Assembly (NCBI GenBank): GCA_003447895.1
Contig: DLYC01000105.1
Location: 1-13,368, forward strand
Source: Lachnospiraceae bacterium
GTDB lineage: Bacteria > Bacillota > Clostridia > Lachnospirales > Lachnospiraceae
Direction of reading: 5' to 3'
Length of the DNA: 13,368 nt
Shown: positions 1 to 7,088 of the stretch, in pieces
How the letters are laid out: each line of letters opens with the position of its first letter
Position numbering within the stretch: the stretch's first letter is position 1
Program-made: the position numbers and the translations under genes
Notes under the pieces: generated by a model
The model's input: only the letters and a program-made list of their open reading frames with translations
What the model was told of the DNA's origin: nothing
Databases searched by the model: none

Positions 1-603
1 GAGGAATCTGATTCTGAGAAAGAAGCTTCAGAAAAAGAAGTTTCAGAAAAAGAAGATTCAGAGGAAGCGGATCTGCAGGAACCGGAATCAGGGGAAACAG
101 CTTCAGAGGAAGAAAACCGCGAACAAGCCAAGGACTCCGAAACCGACGGGGACACCGCAGAGCCCGAAGATCCTGAGGATCTCTTCGGGGAGAAGGAACC
201 CTTCAACCCCGATCCCGACGAGATCATCGCGATCGTGAACTGCATAGGAATGGAGAACCTGGCGGAACTTCACAATCAGCTGATTCAGTTTTACGGCGAC
301 AACGGGAAAGACATCTATCAGGCTTTGAAGTCCGGAGCCCTCTCGATCGAAAAGAGAGAGTGGGGAAAAGATGAGAAATTCCTCTACTACTGCGCGCTGA
401 TCTTAAGGCACAGCGATGAGCCCGAGGAGTCTTTGACAGAGGAAAGCATCAGGGAGTTCGCGGAGTTTGTGCAGGGCGCGGAAAGCAAGAGAAAGAATCT
501 GAACTCTCTCCGCTATGCGCTTCTCAAGCATTACGGCAAGGAAAAAGGCCGCAGGTATTATTTTATGCTCAAGCCTTATGTAAAAGTATTGAACCAGATG
601 TAA
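1..603 (+). CDS. Acidic hypothetical protein, C-terminal part (5' end outside window)
   Basis: The reading frame is open from base 1 and ends at TAA 601-603, leaving 200 visible residues. A GTG at 235 lies inside this frame but has no ribosome binding site, so the true start is upstream of the window. The first ~75 residues are a low-complexity Glu/Ser/Asp tract that begins with tandem SEKEx pentapeptides. The remaining ~120 residues look folded and helical. They hold two copies of a similar motif (visible residues ~89-110 and ~169-191) with the pattern L-x3/4-L-x3-YG-x2/3-G-x3-Y-x3-LK, and the gene ends in a basic, hydrophobic stretch. I do not recognise the family. The acidic region may be a flexible linker from a further N-terminal domain. 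No function is assigned. Confidence 0.8.
   Translation, partial: EESDSEKEASEKEVSEKEDSEEADLQEPESGETASEEENREQAKDSETDGDTAEPEDPEDLFGEKEPFNPDPDEIIAIVNCIGMENLAELHNQLIQFYGDNGKDIYQALKSGALSIEKREWGKDEKFLYYCALILRHSDEPEESLTEESIREFAEFVQGAESKRKNLNSLRYALLKHYGKEKGRRYYFMLKPYVKVLNQM
13..72 (+). repeat. 15-bp tandem repeat encoding SEKEx pentapeptides
   Basis: Three full 15-base units (13-27, 28-42, 43-57) and a degenerate fourth (58-72) encode SEKEA, SEKEV, SEKED and SEEA-D. The units differ by a few bases. They lie in the acidic segment of the partial gene and could vary in copy number between strains by slippage (inference). Confidence 0.7.
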
Positions 604-612
604 TGATGAAAT

Positions 613-638
613 GAGTGAAAAAGAACGCTTTTTCATTC
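613..638 (+). terminator. Hairpin just after the first gene (possible transcription or mRNA 3' end)
   Basis: An 11-bp stem (GAGTGAAAAAG paired with CTTTTTCATTC, one G-T wobble) closes a 4-base AACG loop ten bases after the stop codon. No T-run follows, so it is a weak intrinsic terminator on its own. It may protect the 3' end or act together with the next hairpin. Confidence 0.4.
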
Positions 639-665
639 TCCGAAAAGGGAAAATCGACCGGAACA

Positions 666-724
666 GAAGCCGCAGCTCACAGTATGAAGCTGCGGCTTCA
701 TGACAATGTGGAAATTTTTATCTT
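666..724 (+). terminator. GC-rich hairpin followed by T-rich tract
   Basis: A perfect 12-bp stem (666-677 with 688-699, core AGCCGCAGCT/AGCTGCGGCT) has a 10-base loop. It is followed, after about 14 bases, by the T-rich stretch at 714-724. The spacing to the T-run is longer than in an ideal intrinsic terminator. Its place between the first gene and the first lipoprotein gene fits transcription termination. Confidence 0.45.
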
Positions 725-788
725 TCAGTGGTAGGATATGAGACATAGGCACAGTGGCTGTGCGTATGCTGACCAATGGAGATCATAT

Positions 789-1442
789 ATGAATAGAGGC
801 AGGTACAGAATGACCCTGGCGGCTGTGCTCTTAGGCGCGATGACTGCGCTGACAGGCTGCGGAGGCGGCGGAGGGAGTGCGGAAAACGAGGCGGGGAAAG
901 GCTCGACGGAGATCGCCGCTCCCGTGGAAGCAGAGGAAAAAGACGAAGAGCGCGATGACCCCGGGGAAGGCGGGGAAGAGAAAGAAGTGACGGCGGGAAC
1001 GGACCTCAAGGTGAACGGTACAGACCTGTACACGCAGTTTTTTCACCTGAAAGTCCCCGAGGAGTGGACAGATCATGTGAGCTATCACTACTTTCAGGAC
1101 CCGGAGGCGGGCCGCTATGCCCTTGATATCATAGATTCCGGCGCCATGACCGCCTCGGAGGGGGAGAGAGGACTTGCCTACTCGGTCGTCGTGTACCGGG
1201 GATACGGGGAAGAAAAGGATACGGGAGACGCGAAGCGGTTTCTCGGGATGCTCAGGAAGGAAGACGGCAGTTTCCTGTATGTGTTCCTGGAATTTCCGGA
1301 GGGGGAAAATCCTTCGGAGAATGAGGAGACGTACAGGAGTATACTGGATTACGAGGATATGATCCCCGCCCACCTCGAGGGCGTCAATGACTATACTTTC
1401 AGCCCGGGTGACAAGCCCGAGGAGAATGAGACGGAGGAATAA
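789..1442 (+). CDS. Putative lipoprotein, function unknown
   Basis: A 217-residue protein with a type II signal peptide: basic start, hydrophobic core, and lipobox LTGC with the lipidated Cys at about residue 24. It should be exported and anchored to the outer face of the membrane. I chose ATG 789 because GGAG at 778-781 lies 7 bases upstream. An upstream in-frame ATG at 738 would bury the signal peptide and has no ribosome binding site. The Cys is followed by a Gly run and an acidic, disordered linker to about residue 68. A ~130-residue probable folded domain rich in aromatic residues follows (FFHLKVPEEWTDHVSYHYF region), and the C-terminal tail is acidic. The next gene, also a lipoprotein, starts 10 bases after this stop, so the two are probably co-transcribed. 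The family was not recognised. Confidence 0.8.
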   Translation: MNRGRYRMTLAAVLLGAMTALTGCGGGGGSAENEAGKGSTEIAAPVEAEEKDEERDDPGEGGEEKEVTAGTDLKVNGTDLYTQFFHLKVPEEWTDHVSYHYFQDPEAGRYALDIIDSGAMTASEGERGLAYSVVVYRGYGEEKDTGDAKRFLGMLRKEDGSFLYVFLEFPEGENPSENEETYRSILDYEDMIPAHLEGVNDYTFSPGDKPEENETEE

Positions 1443-1452
1443 TTTCTTTATT

Positions 1453-2145
1453 ATGTTTAAAAAGGCAGCAGCAGTTTTACTGGCCCTTATGCTGATCGGC
1501 TGCGCGGGCACGCAGAATCAGCCGGCAGAAGGCGGGGGCACAGCGGAGCAGGAACAGACAGCCCCGTCCGAGGACGGGAAAGGGGAAGAAACACAGGCTC
1601 AGCCCGGGGACGGCGCCGCAGGCGGCAATGCGGGCGGCAGTGAAGCCGCGGGGCAGGAAAGCGCGGGAAGCGCAGCCTTGGGGGCCACTAAGAAGGAGGA
1701 CACGGTCACGATCGTGATCCCCAGGATCTACGAGAGCATTACCTCGCAGGAGGAGGCGGACGAGATCTGCCAAAAGAACGGCTATGTGAAAGCGGTTCTC
1801 CGGGAGGACGGAAGCCTCGAGATCACAATGTCCCGCGCGAAGCAGCAGGAGCTGATCTCAGACTTTCAGAAATCGGTCGATCAGGGCATCGGACAGATCG
1901 AGGGGTCAGAGAGCTATCCTTCCGTGAGCAGGATCACCTACAATGAAGACTACAGTGTATTTACGGTCGAGACCGGGGAAGAAGAGATCGGAATCGCGGA
2001 GAGGCAGCTCGCTCAGGAGCTGATCATGTACGGCACGTTCTACCACGTATATTCGGGACTGGAAGAAGAGACTATACGGGTGGATTTTGTGAATAAAGAC
2101 ACCGGAGAAGTGATAGGGTCCGCGGACTCCGGAAGTTCTTCCTGA
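1453..2145 (+). CDS. Putative lipoprotein, function unknown
   Basis: A 230-residue protein with signal peptide MFKKAAAVLLALMLIGC and lipidated Cys at residue 17. The start is ATG 1453, directly ahead of the signal peptide. The only ribosome binding site is GGAGG at 1433-1437, inside the end of the preceding gene and about 15 bases away. That spacing is unusually long and hints at translational coupling to the upstream lipoprotein. After the Cys, about 60 residues of Gly/Ala/Glu/Gln-rich linker lead into a mature domain (from about residue 76) that mixes strands and helices. This domain contains a helix with the ITSQEEADEICQ motif and ends in a Ser-rich tail. It shares its overall plan with the upstream lipoprotein but has no obvious sequence identity to it. 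No function is assigned. Confidence 0.8.
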   Translation: MFKKAAAVLLALMLIGCAGTQNQPAEGGGTAEQEQTAPSEDGKGEETQAQPGDGAAGGNAGGSEAAGQESAGSAALGATKKEDTVTIVIPRIYESITSQEEADEICQKNGYVKAVLREDGSLEITMSRAKQQELISDFQKSVDQGIGQIEGSESYPSVSRITYNEDYSVFTVETGEEEIGIAERQLAQELIMYGTFYHVYSGLEEETIRVDFVNKDTGEVIGSADSGSSS

Positions 2146-2246
2146 TCCGGGCGCTTCTTTTGAGCGGACGGCACGGCCGCGCGGATCCGTGACAGACGGG
2201 GACAGACGCGCGGAAAGGACAGGACGGTGACCCGGACTCTGACCGG

Positions 2247-2254
2247 AAAGGAGG
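2247..2254 (+). promoter_or_regulatory. Shine-Dalgarno that fixes the Sir2 start
   Basis: AAAGGAGG lies 5 bases before ATG 2260. An in-frame upstream GTG at 2227 would add 11 residues, but it has no ribosome binding site and would place this motif inside the coding sequence. Confidence 0.75.
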
Positions 2255-2259
2255 TTCGG

Positions 2260-3060
2260 ATGAAGCATTTGGGAAAGTTTTCGGACAGAAGGAAAGAGGC
2301 CGCGTATCTTCGTTCCTTAAAGGGAGAAGAGAAATACGAGGCTTTGAACGAGATTATTGAAAATTCCAGACATATCGCTTTTTTCGGCGGCGCAGGCGTT
2401 TCGACGGAGAGCGGTATTCCGGATTTTCGGAGTAAAGACGGACTTTACAACCAGCACGATGTGAAATTCGACAGGTATGAACCTGAGTATCTTCTCAGCA
2501 GCAGCTGCCTGTACCACGAGTCCAAGGTGTTCTTTGAATTCTACAGGCAGAAAATGGACGCGAGGCACTGCCTTCCCAACAGAGCGCATCTGAAACTGGC
2601 CGAGATGGAAGAGAAGGGCAAACTGGACGGCGTGATCACCCAGAACATCGACGGCCTTCATCAGAAAGCGGGAAGCAGGACCGTGTATGAGATCCACGGC
2701 TCGACCCTCCGGAATTACTGTGACCGCTGCGGGAAGAAGTATCCCGAGAGTTATATTTATGACAGCAAAGAGGCAGTTCCCCACTGCAGCTGCGGCGGAA
2801 TGATAAGGCCCGACGTTACGCTGTACGGGGAGTCCCTTCCGGTCGAGGCATGGGAAGGCGCCGACCGGCTGATCAAGAGAGCGGACTGCCTGATCGTAGG
2901 CGGCACATCCCTCACGGTGTACCCGGCGGCCTCCCTGGTCAGGTATTACAGCGGCGGCTATCTGATCATCGTAAACCGGGACGCGACCGGACAGGAGGAC
3001 TATGCGGACCTCACTTTCCATGAGAGCATCGGAGAGGTATTTTCGCATATTCAGGTCTGA
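2260..3060 (+). CDS. Sir2 family NAD-dependent protein deacylase (sirtuin)
   Basis: A 266-residue cytosolic sirtuin of usual bacterial length. It should remove acetyl or related acyl groups from protein lysines, consuming NAD+ and giving nicotinamide and O-acyl-ADP-ribose. All family signatures are visible in order: GAGVSTESGIPDFRS (about 44-58) for NAD binding, TQNIDGLH (127-134), catalytic His146 in HGS, a zinc ribbon of Cys154/Cys157 and Cys176/Cys178, RPDVTLYGE (183-191), and GGTSLTVYPAA (214-224). An N-terminal extension of about 35 residues precedes the Rossmann core. The catalytic residues look intact, so activity is expected. Acyl preference cannot be read from this sequence. It is followed 39 bases later by the CpXC-domain gene, probably in the same transcript. 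Confidence 0.95.
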   Translation: MKHLGKFSDRRKEAAYLRSLKGEEKYEALNEIIENSRHIAFFGGAGVSTESGIPDFRSKDGLYNQHDVKFDRYEPEYLLSSSCLYHESKVFFEFYRQKMDARHCLPNRAHLKLAEMEEKGKLDGVITQNIDGLHQKAGSRTVYEIHGSTLRNYCDRCGKKYPESYIYDSKEAVPHCSCGGMIRPDVTLYGESLPVEAWEGADRLIKRADCLIVGGTSLTVYPAASLVRYYSGGYLIIVNRDATGQEDYADLTFHESIGEVFSHIQV

Positions 3061-3099
3061 TCACTGTATCAGGAGTATCAATCAAAGGAAGAAATATCC

Positions 3100-3783
3100 A
3101 TGTCAGAAAAACAGATTCAGAGAATCCGCTGCCCCAAGTGCGGGAGCGGGCACGACTTTACCGTTTGGAACAGGATCAACACGGAGCTGGACCCCGATCT
3201 GGGACCCAGAGTCAGGTCCGGCGAACTCTTCAGGACTGTCTGCCCCGGCTGCGGCCAGCAGATTGACGTAGTTTACCCCTGCCTCTATCATCAGATGGCC
3301 GACAAGCTCATGATCTACTACGCGCCGGGCGCGGAAGGAATGAAACTCGCGGAGGCGGCGTTTGAAGAGGGAAGCGAAGACACCCGCAGGATCAAGGGCT
3401 ATGACACCAAAGAGGAGGGCTATACCTGCCGGGTCGTGGGGAGCCTCTATGACTTTCAGGAAAAGCTCAGGATCTTCGACGCGGGACTCGACGACAGGGT
3501 CATCGAGATCTGCAAAGTGATGATCGGAAGCGAGCTTCAGGAGCTGCGGCATGATGTCGACTTCGACGATCTTCTGTATTACCGGGACAAGAACGGGGAC
3601 GACAGGCTGGCTCTCATCAAAGAGGGAAACCAGTTTGCCTCGATCGCTCTTTCGAAGGACATATACGAGGAAGTCGGGTCAAAATACAGAAAGCTGATCG
3701 CGGAATACGGAGACGCGACAGTCATCGACATGGAATGGGTGATGAGGAGCGTTTCGGCTGCCGCGGGCGGCCGGGACGCCTGA
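3100..3783 (+). CDS. CpXC domain-containing protein
   Basis: A 227-residue soluble protein with two CPxC knuckles, CPKC (Cys11, Cys14) and CPGC (Cys48, Cys51). Between them is the pattern W-x-I/N ... DPDLGPRVRSGELF, followed by YPCLYHQ. This is the hallmark of the bacterial CpXC family (Pfam CpXC), whose biochemical role is unknown. The four cysteines probably bind one zinc ion. The rest, from about residue 65, is a mixed helical region without recognised motifs. The start is ATG 3100 with AAAGGAAG at 3084-3091. It lies 39 bases behind the Sir2 gene, and no promoter is evident between them. No signal peptide or membrane segment is present. Confidence 0.85.
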   Translation: MSEKQIQRIRCPKCGSGHDFTVWNRINTELDPDLGPRVRSGELFRTVCPGCGQQIDVVYPCLYHQMADKLMIYYAPGAEGMKLAEAAFEEGSEDTRRIKGYDTKEEGYTCRVVGSLYDFQEKLRIFDAGLDDRVIEICKVMIGSELQELRHDVDFDDLLYYRDKNGDDRLALIKEGNQFASIALSKDIYEEVGSKYRKLIAEYGDATVIDMEWVMRSVSAAAGGRDA

Positions 3784-3806
3784 ATAAAACACCTGAATAA
3801 AGCAAC
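3781..3806 (+). repeat. Short tandem duplication at the CpXC gene stop
   Basis: Two adjacent 13-base units, TGAATAAAACACC and TGAATAAAGCAAC, match at 11 of 13 positions. The first includes the stop codon of the CpXC gene. It is probably a local slippage product with no evident role. Confidence 0.5.
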
Positions 3807-3833
3807 TGCAACCACAAAGGAGAGTTTATTCAT

Positions 3834-4949
3834 ATGAAGATCAAAAGGTTATATGCGACATTTGTAGCAGCGGCGGTGGCAGTCTCCGCGTTCGGATGCG
3901 GAAGCACGGCGGCAAGTGAAGCGGCCCCGGAAGCCGGAACAGAGGCTCCCGCCAAGACGCAGGCGCCCGAAGAGACCAAGGAGGAGCCCGCACAGGAAGC
4001 GGCCTTAGGATCGACGCAGGAAACCGCTTCCGCAAATCCCGCAATGAAATATGTCGGCGCATACAAGATGGAGGGAGAAGGGGAATTCTACCTCCTGATC
4101 GAAGTGTCGGATGATGTGGACGGCGTGTTGCTCACGGCGGCGCAGACCGATCCCGAAAAGCCCTATATGCAGTGGGCCATGAGCGGGCAGATCGACGATA
4201 CCCTCAAGATCAGCTATACGGACGGAATAAAGTCCGAAGTTGTCTTTAATCAGGAGAAGCAGACCCTTGAGGAGTCCGTGATCTATTCGGACGGAACAGG
4301 CGCGGTCCAGATCGCTGACGACGGCTCCGTGACATGGCAGGACGATAAAGAGGATATAGCCGGCGGAAAGAAATTTGTCTATGATGAGGAACTCTCCAAG
4401 GAAGTAAAGGCCAGAATGGAGGAGCAGCAGAGCTCTCAGAACCCGGTCATGAACTGGGCAGGGCGCTATTTTGACAAGGAAAATATCAGCAGAACAATGC
4501 AGATCAACCCTTCCGGGGATGTGAAGAACGGGTGCACGGTGATCATCGATGAGGAAGGCGAAGAAGGCGCGGTCACCAGAATGACCATGACCGGAATCTA
4601 TGATGAGAAAGAGAAGAAGATCGTCTGCTCTGACGGAAGCCTGGTCCGGGGCAAAATGGACGAGGCAGGAAACTTCGCGGAAGAGGAAACGGTATACACA
4701 GACGGCACAGGTACGATCACATTTGATGATTCCGCTGAAAAGATCACAGCCGTCTGGCATGATGACAAAGCCGGCGACGCCGAAGACGTCGTGTTTGAGT
4801 TTAACTACAACTACAGCGACGGCTCATCGGATGGGTCGACGAGTGTCACAGAGGACGACCACTCCAATCCGGAAGACGAATACGTGGAGGAAGAGCTGAC
4901 GGTGGATGAAGGCCTCGACGAAGTGACCTATGAGGGTGAAGACGACTGA
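3834..4949 (+). CDS. Putative lipoprotein with duplicated extracytoplasmic domain
   Basis: A 371-residue protein with a signal peptide and lipobox AFGC (Cys22). AAAGGAG at 3816-3822 sets the start at ATG 3834. An Ala/Glu/Pro linker runs to about residue 67. Two homologous domains follow, at about 68-184 and 203-325. Each begins with NPxMxxxGxY and ends with a YxDGTG motif followed by a W-x-DD segment (YSDGTGAVQI...VTWQDDK and YTDGTGTITF...AVWHDDK). A helical KARMEEQQS hinge separates them. The tail (326-371) is rich in Ser, Asp and Glu. The repeating strands suggest a beta-rich fold exposed outside the cell. The family is not recognised. It is separated from its neighbours by 50 bases upstream and 33 downstream and may belong to a longer transcript. 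Confidence 0.8.
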   Translation: MKIKRLYATFVAAAVAVSAFGCGSTAASEAAPEAGTEAPAKTQAPEETKEEPAQEAALGSTQETASANPAMKYVGAYKMEGEGEFYLLIEVSDDVDGVLLTAAQTDPEKPYMQWAMSGQIDDTLKISYTDGIKSEVVFNQEKQTLEESVIYSDGTGAVQIADDGSVTWQDDKEDIAGGKKFVYDEELSKEVKARMEEQQSSQNPVMNWAGRYFDKENISRTMQINPSGDVKNGCTVIIDEEGEEGAVTRMTMTGIYDEKEKKIVCSDGSLVRGKMDEAGNFAEEETVYTDGTGTITFDDSAEKITAVWHDDKAGDAEDVVFEFNYNYSDGSSDGSTSVTEDDHSNPEDEYVEEELTVDEGLDEVTYEGEDD

Positions 4950-4982
4950 TCCGGTCCGTGTAAAAGACAGGGGTGAAAACGA

Positions 4983-5333
4983 ATGACAAGGATGAAGATC
5001 AAGATTTTATGGAAACGCCTTGTGTCAAAAATCAGAAAGAAGCGGAAGAACAGGCGGGAAAGTCTCGCCCGGGAGCGGGAGCTCGGGAAGGAAACCGTGA
5101 CAGCACGTGAGCCTGAGGAGGAACCTGCGGCGGAGCCGGCCGCAGTTTCGGAGCCTGTGGAGGAACGCGTGGCGGCGCCGGAGCCCGAGGAGGAGCCGGT
5201 ATTCGTTTTGGAGCCGGAAGAAGCCCCGGAGCCCGTGCCGGAAAGAAAGACTTCGGACGAGATGATCCTTGAAATGGCTGAGTCTGCCCTTCACAAAACC
5301 CCGGAGGCTGAGGATGAAAACGGACAGGAATGA
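4983..5333 (+). CDS. Small hypothetical protein with basic N-terminus and Glu/Pro-rich repeats
   Basis: A 116-residue product. Residues 1-30 are strongly basic and amphipathic (KIKILWKRLVSKIRKKRK). Residues ~42-88 are low-complexity EPEEEPxxEP-type repeats, and a short helical end follows (SDEMILEMAESALHK). ATG 4983 follows AGGGGTGA, a moderate ribosome binding site, and a second ATG lies three codons later. The last 20 bases overlap the next gene, which suggests translational coupling. There is no signal peptide or clear membrane segment, though the basic helix could lie on the inner membrane face (inference). The family is not recognised. Confidence 0.6.
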   Translation: MTRMKIKILWKRLVSKIRKKRKNRRESLARERELGKETVTAREPEEEPAAEPAAVSEPVEERVAAPEPEEEPVFVLEPEEAPEPVPERKTSDEMILEMAESALHKTPEAEDENGQE

Positions 5334-5634
5334 CACAGATGCCCATCTTATGATTGCCGCTTACTGGCTCTGCAAGATCTTCGGCGGCGGGGACGCCCTT
5401 AAGACGACCCTTCAGGCGGCCGACCTGGAGAGAAGGCTGGCTCTCAGTAATCTGGAAAGAGCGAAAGAGCAGGCGACACAGGGCTCGCGTTTCGGGAAGG
5501 CCCGCATGGGGCGCGCGGCCGCGAAAGCAAAAATGCCGGCGAAAGCAAAGGTGCCGGCGAGTGTAAAAAGGACGGCGGCGGCGCTTTCCGTGAAGGCTCT
5601 CAAGACAGTCCTGAAAAAGCAGAGGGTATATTGA
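5314..5634 (+). CDS. Small basic hypothetical protein
   Basis: A 106-residue product. ATG 5314 is preferred because GGAGG at 5303-5307 lies 6 bases upstream. A TTG at 5269 in the same frame has no ribosome binding site. The first ~55 residues look helical (HLMIAAYWLCKIFGGGDALK, then a charged helix). The second half is a Lys/Ala-rich tail with tandem AKMPAKAKVPA units, of a kind seen in nucleic-acid-binding or polyanion-binding tails. It overlaps the upstream gene by 20 bases in another frame. The acidic upstream product and this very basic one could bind each other (inference only). The family is not recognised. Confidence 0.6.
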   Translation: MKTDRNDTDAHLMIAAYWLCKIFGGGDALKTTLQAADLERRLALSNLERAKEQATQGSRFGKARMGRAAAKAKMPAKAKVPASVKRTAAALSVKALKTVLKKQRVY

Positions 5635-5758
5635 CTGCGGGCAGCCCGGCAGACGGGAAAAGGGCGGCCGGCAGATTTTGACACATGAGGAGAACACGGG
5701 TTGGGGACCCGGTCCGGGAAGGAGCTCCGTTTCGGGGCTGTAATTTGGAGAATCATAA

Positions 5759-7042
5759 ATGAGCAGAGTTCGAACATCAGATATAAGGGCGGAACTAAGG
5801 CCGGTGGCGAATCTGTTGAAGCTTACCTACACAGCTTCCAACGAGACGTCTTTTGCCAGATATGACCGCCAGTGCACCAGAAAATACCGCGGAAAATGGA
5901 AGAGCGTCGGCACTGTGGCGGAAGAGAAGGCCATCGTGCGGGATGACGGAAGTATCCTGCGGCTTTTGGTCGTCAGAAGCGAGACCGCGCAGGCGGAGTC
6001 AGCCACGGGCCTTTTGTGGATGCACGACGGAGGGTTCGCGTACGGCGTTCCGGAACAGGAGAGCATTCTTGTGGATATGATCTGCGGGGACGGAACGTGT
6101 GTGGCGGTGCTTCCGGACTACACAAAGTCGATCGAGGAACCCTACCCGGCCGCTCTCACGGACTGCTACAGAGTCCTTCTTTGGATGAGAGATAACGCGG
6201 AGGATCTGGGGATCAACAGAAATCAGCTCTTTGTAGGCGGCTCGGGGGCCGGCGGAGGCCTTGCCGCAGCGCTTTCTCTTCGCGCAAGGGACGTCCGGGA
6301 CGTCCGGATCGCGTTTCAGATGACCGTCTCCCCCATGCTCGACGACAGGATGGAGAGCGAATCGGCAAGAGAGAACAACTCGCCGGTCTGGGACAGCAAA
6401 AAGAACCGGAATGCCTGGGATCTGTATCTTAGGAATATGGAGGAGGAGATTCCGGTCTACGCGGCGCCCGGCAGAGAGACTGACCTGAGGGGAATGCCCG
6501 CGGCCTGCGGCCTTGTGGGCGACCTGGAACCTATGAAGGACGAGACGGTTCTGTATTTTGCCAGAATGAAAAAGGCGAATGTCCCGGTCTCCCTCAGAGT
6601 CTATCACGGATGCTTCCACGGGTTTCAGGTCACGGCGGTAAACAGCAACGTGGCCATGAATGCCCAGCGCTATCTGGTGGAGAGCTTCCGGTATGCCCAG
6701 AAGCATTACTTCGCCCACAACGATGAACCGCTCGCGCGGGACGACTTTGACGACACGGAAATGGTTTCCGGGGAAGAAGCTGACGCGGCAGAACCGGTGC
6801 CGGAAGAGCCCGCTGCGGAACAGCTGCCGGAAGAGACCGATGCGGCGACGATGCCGGAAGAGCGCGACGCGGAACCGGTACCCGGGGAGGATGAAGCGCC
6901 GAACCCCGATGATCACGGAGAGGCGGAACCGGCGCCGGAGGACGGCGGCTCCGAAGAAAGTGAGGACGGCAGTCCCGAGGAAAGTGAGGACGAGGAGGAT
7001 ACGGATCTTCAGGACACGGAGGACTCTGACATTAACACTTGA
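5759..7042 (+). CDS. Alpha/beta hydrolase fold protein (HSL-like) with acidic C-terminal tail, possibly inactive
   Basis: A 427-residue protein starting at ATG 5759 behind GGAG (5747-5750). Residues ~50-320 match the hormone-sensitive-lipase-like esterase plan: LLWMHDGGFAYG (84-95; the family motif is HGGG), LPDY (118-121), PYPAALTDCYRVLLWM (128-143), VGGSGAGGGLA (159-169), GDLEPMKDE (254-262) and GCFHGF (284-289) with the expected catalytic His287. The family nucleophile motif is G-D-S-A-G. Here the aligned residues read G-S-G-A-G, so Ser162 sits one place early and Gly163 occupies the nucleophile position. The usual acid is Glu257. Residues ~321-427 form a Glu/Pro/Asp-rich disordered tail with PEE and SEESED repeats, not a normal part of this family. 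No signal peptide is present, so the protein is cytosolic. It may be a weak esterase or a pseudoenzyme that serves as a scaffold. Confidence 0.8.
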   Translation: MSRVRTSDIRAELRPVANLLKLTYTASNETSFARYDRQCTRKYRGKWKSVGTVAEEKAIVRDDGSILRLLVVRSETAQAESATGLLWMHDGGFAYGVPEQESILVDMICGDGTCVAVLPDYTKSIEEPYPAALTDCYRVLLWMRDNAEDLGINRNQLFVGGSGAGGGLAAALSLRARDVRDVRIAFQMTVSPMLDDRMESESARENNSPVWDSKKNRNAWDLYLRNMEEEIPVYAAPGRETDLRGMPAACGLVGDLEPMKDETVLYFARMKKANVPVSLRVYHGCFHGFQVTAVNSNVAMNAQRYLVESFRYAQKHYFAHNDEPLARDDFDDTEMVSGEEADAAEPVPEEPAAEQLPEETDAATMPEERDAEPVPGEDEAPNPDDHGEAEPAPEDGGSEESEDGSPEESEDEEDTDLQDTEDSDINT

Positions 7043-7068
7043 CAGGCCGCAAATTTACACTTGACAGG
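7035..7068 (+). repeat. Direct repeat ACACTTGACAGG duplicating the -35 region
   Basis: The 12-base sequence occurs at 7035-7046 and again at 7057-7068, 22 bases apart. The first copy includes the stop codon of the hydrolase gene. Only the second copy has a -10 box at proper distance. Confidence 0.75.
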
Positions 7069-7088
7069 TCGCTTTCATATGCTATAAT
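7061..7088 (+). promoter_or_regulatory. Sigma-70/sigma-A promoter of rpsU
   Basis: A perfect -35 box TTGACA (7061-7066) and perfect -10 box TATAAT (7083-7088) are separated by 16 bases. The predicted start near 7095 gives a leader of about 70 bases before the rpsU ATG. The leader contains a small TCAGT-CAT-ACTGA hairpin at 7126-7138. Confidence 0.9.

Noticed and set aside
749..763. Small GCACAG-TGG-CTGTGC hairpin ahead of the first lipoprotein gene
   Set aside because: A 6-bp stem alone, without conserved context, does not support a riboswitch or operator call.
2317..3048. 243-residue open frame on the - strand opposite Sir2
   Set aside because: The Sir2 motifs on the + strand are decisive. 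The reverse product matches nothing.
5678..5683. TTGACA as a -35 box upstream of the hydrolase
   Set aside because: No -10-like sequence lies 15-19 bases downstream; the region there is GC-rich. The 124-base gap 5635-5758 shows no other convincing signal except the ribosome binding site near 5747.
5999..6916. 305-residue open frame on the - strand opposite the hydrolase
   Set aside because: The + strand frame carries alpha/beta hydrolase motifs. The reverse product is low-complexity Arg/Gly/Phe-rich and has no start signal.
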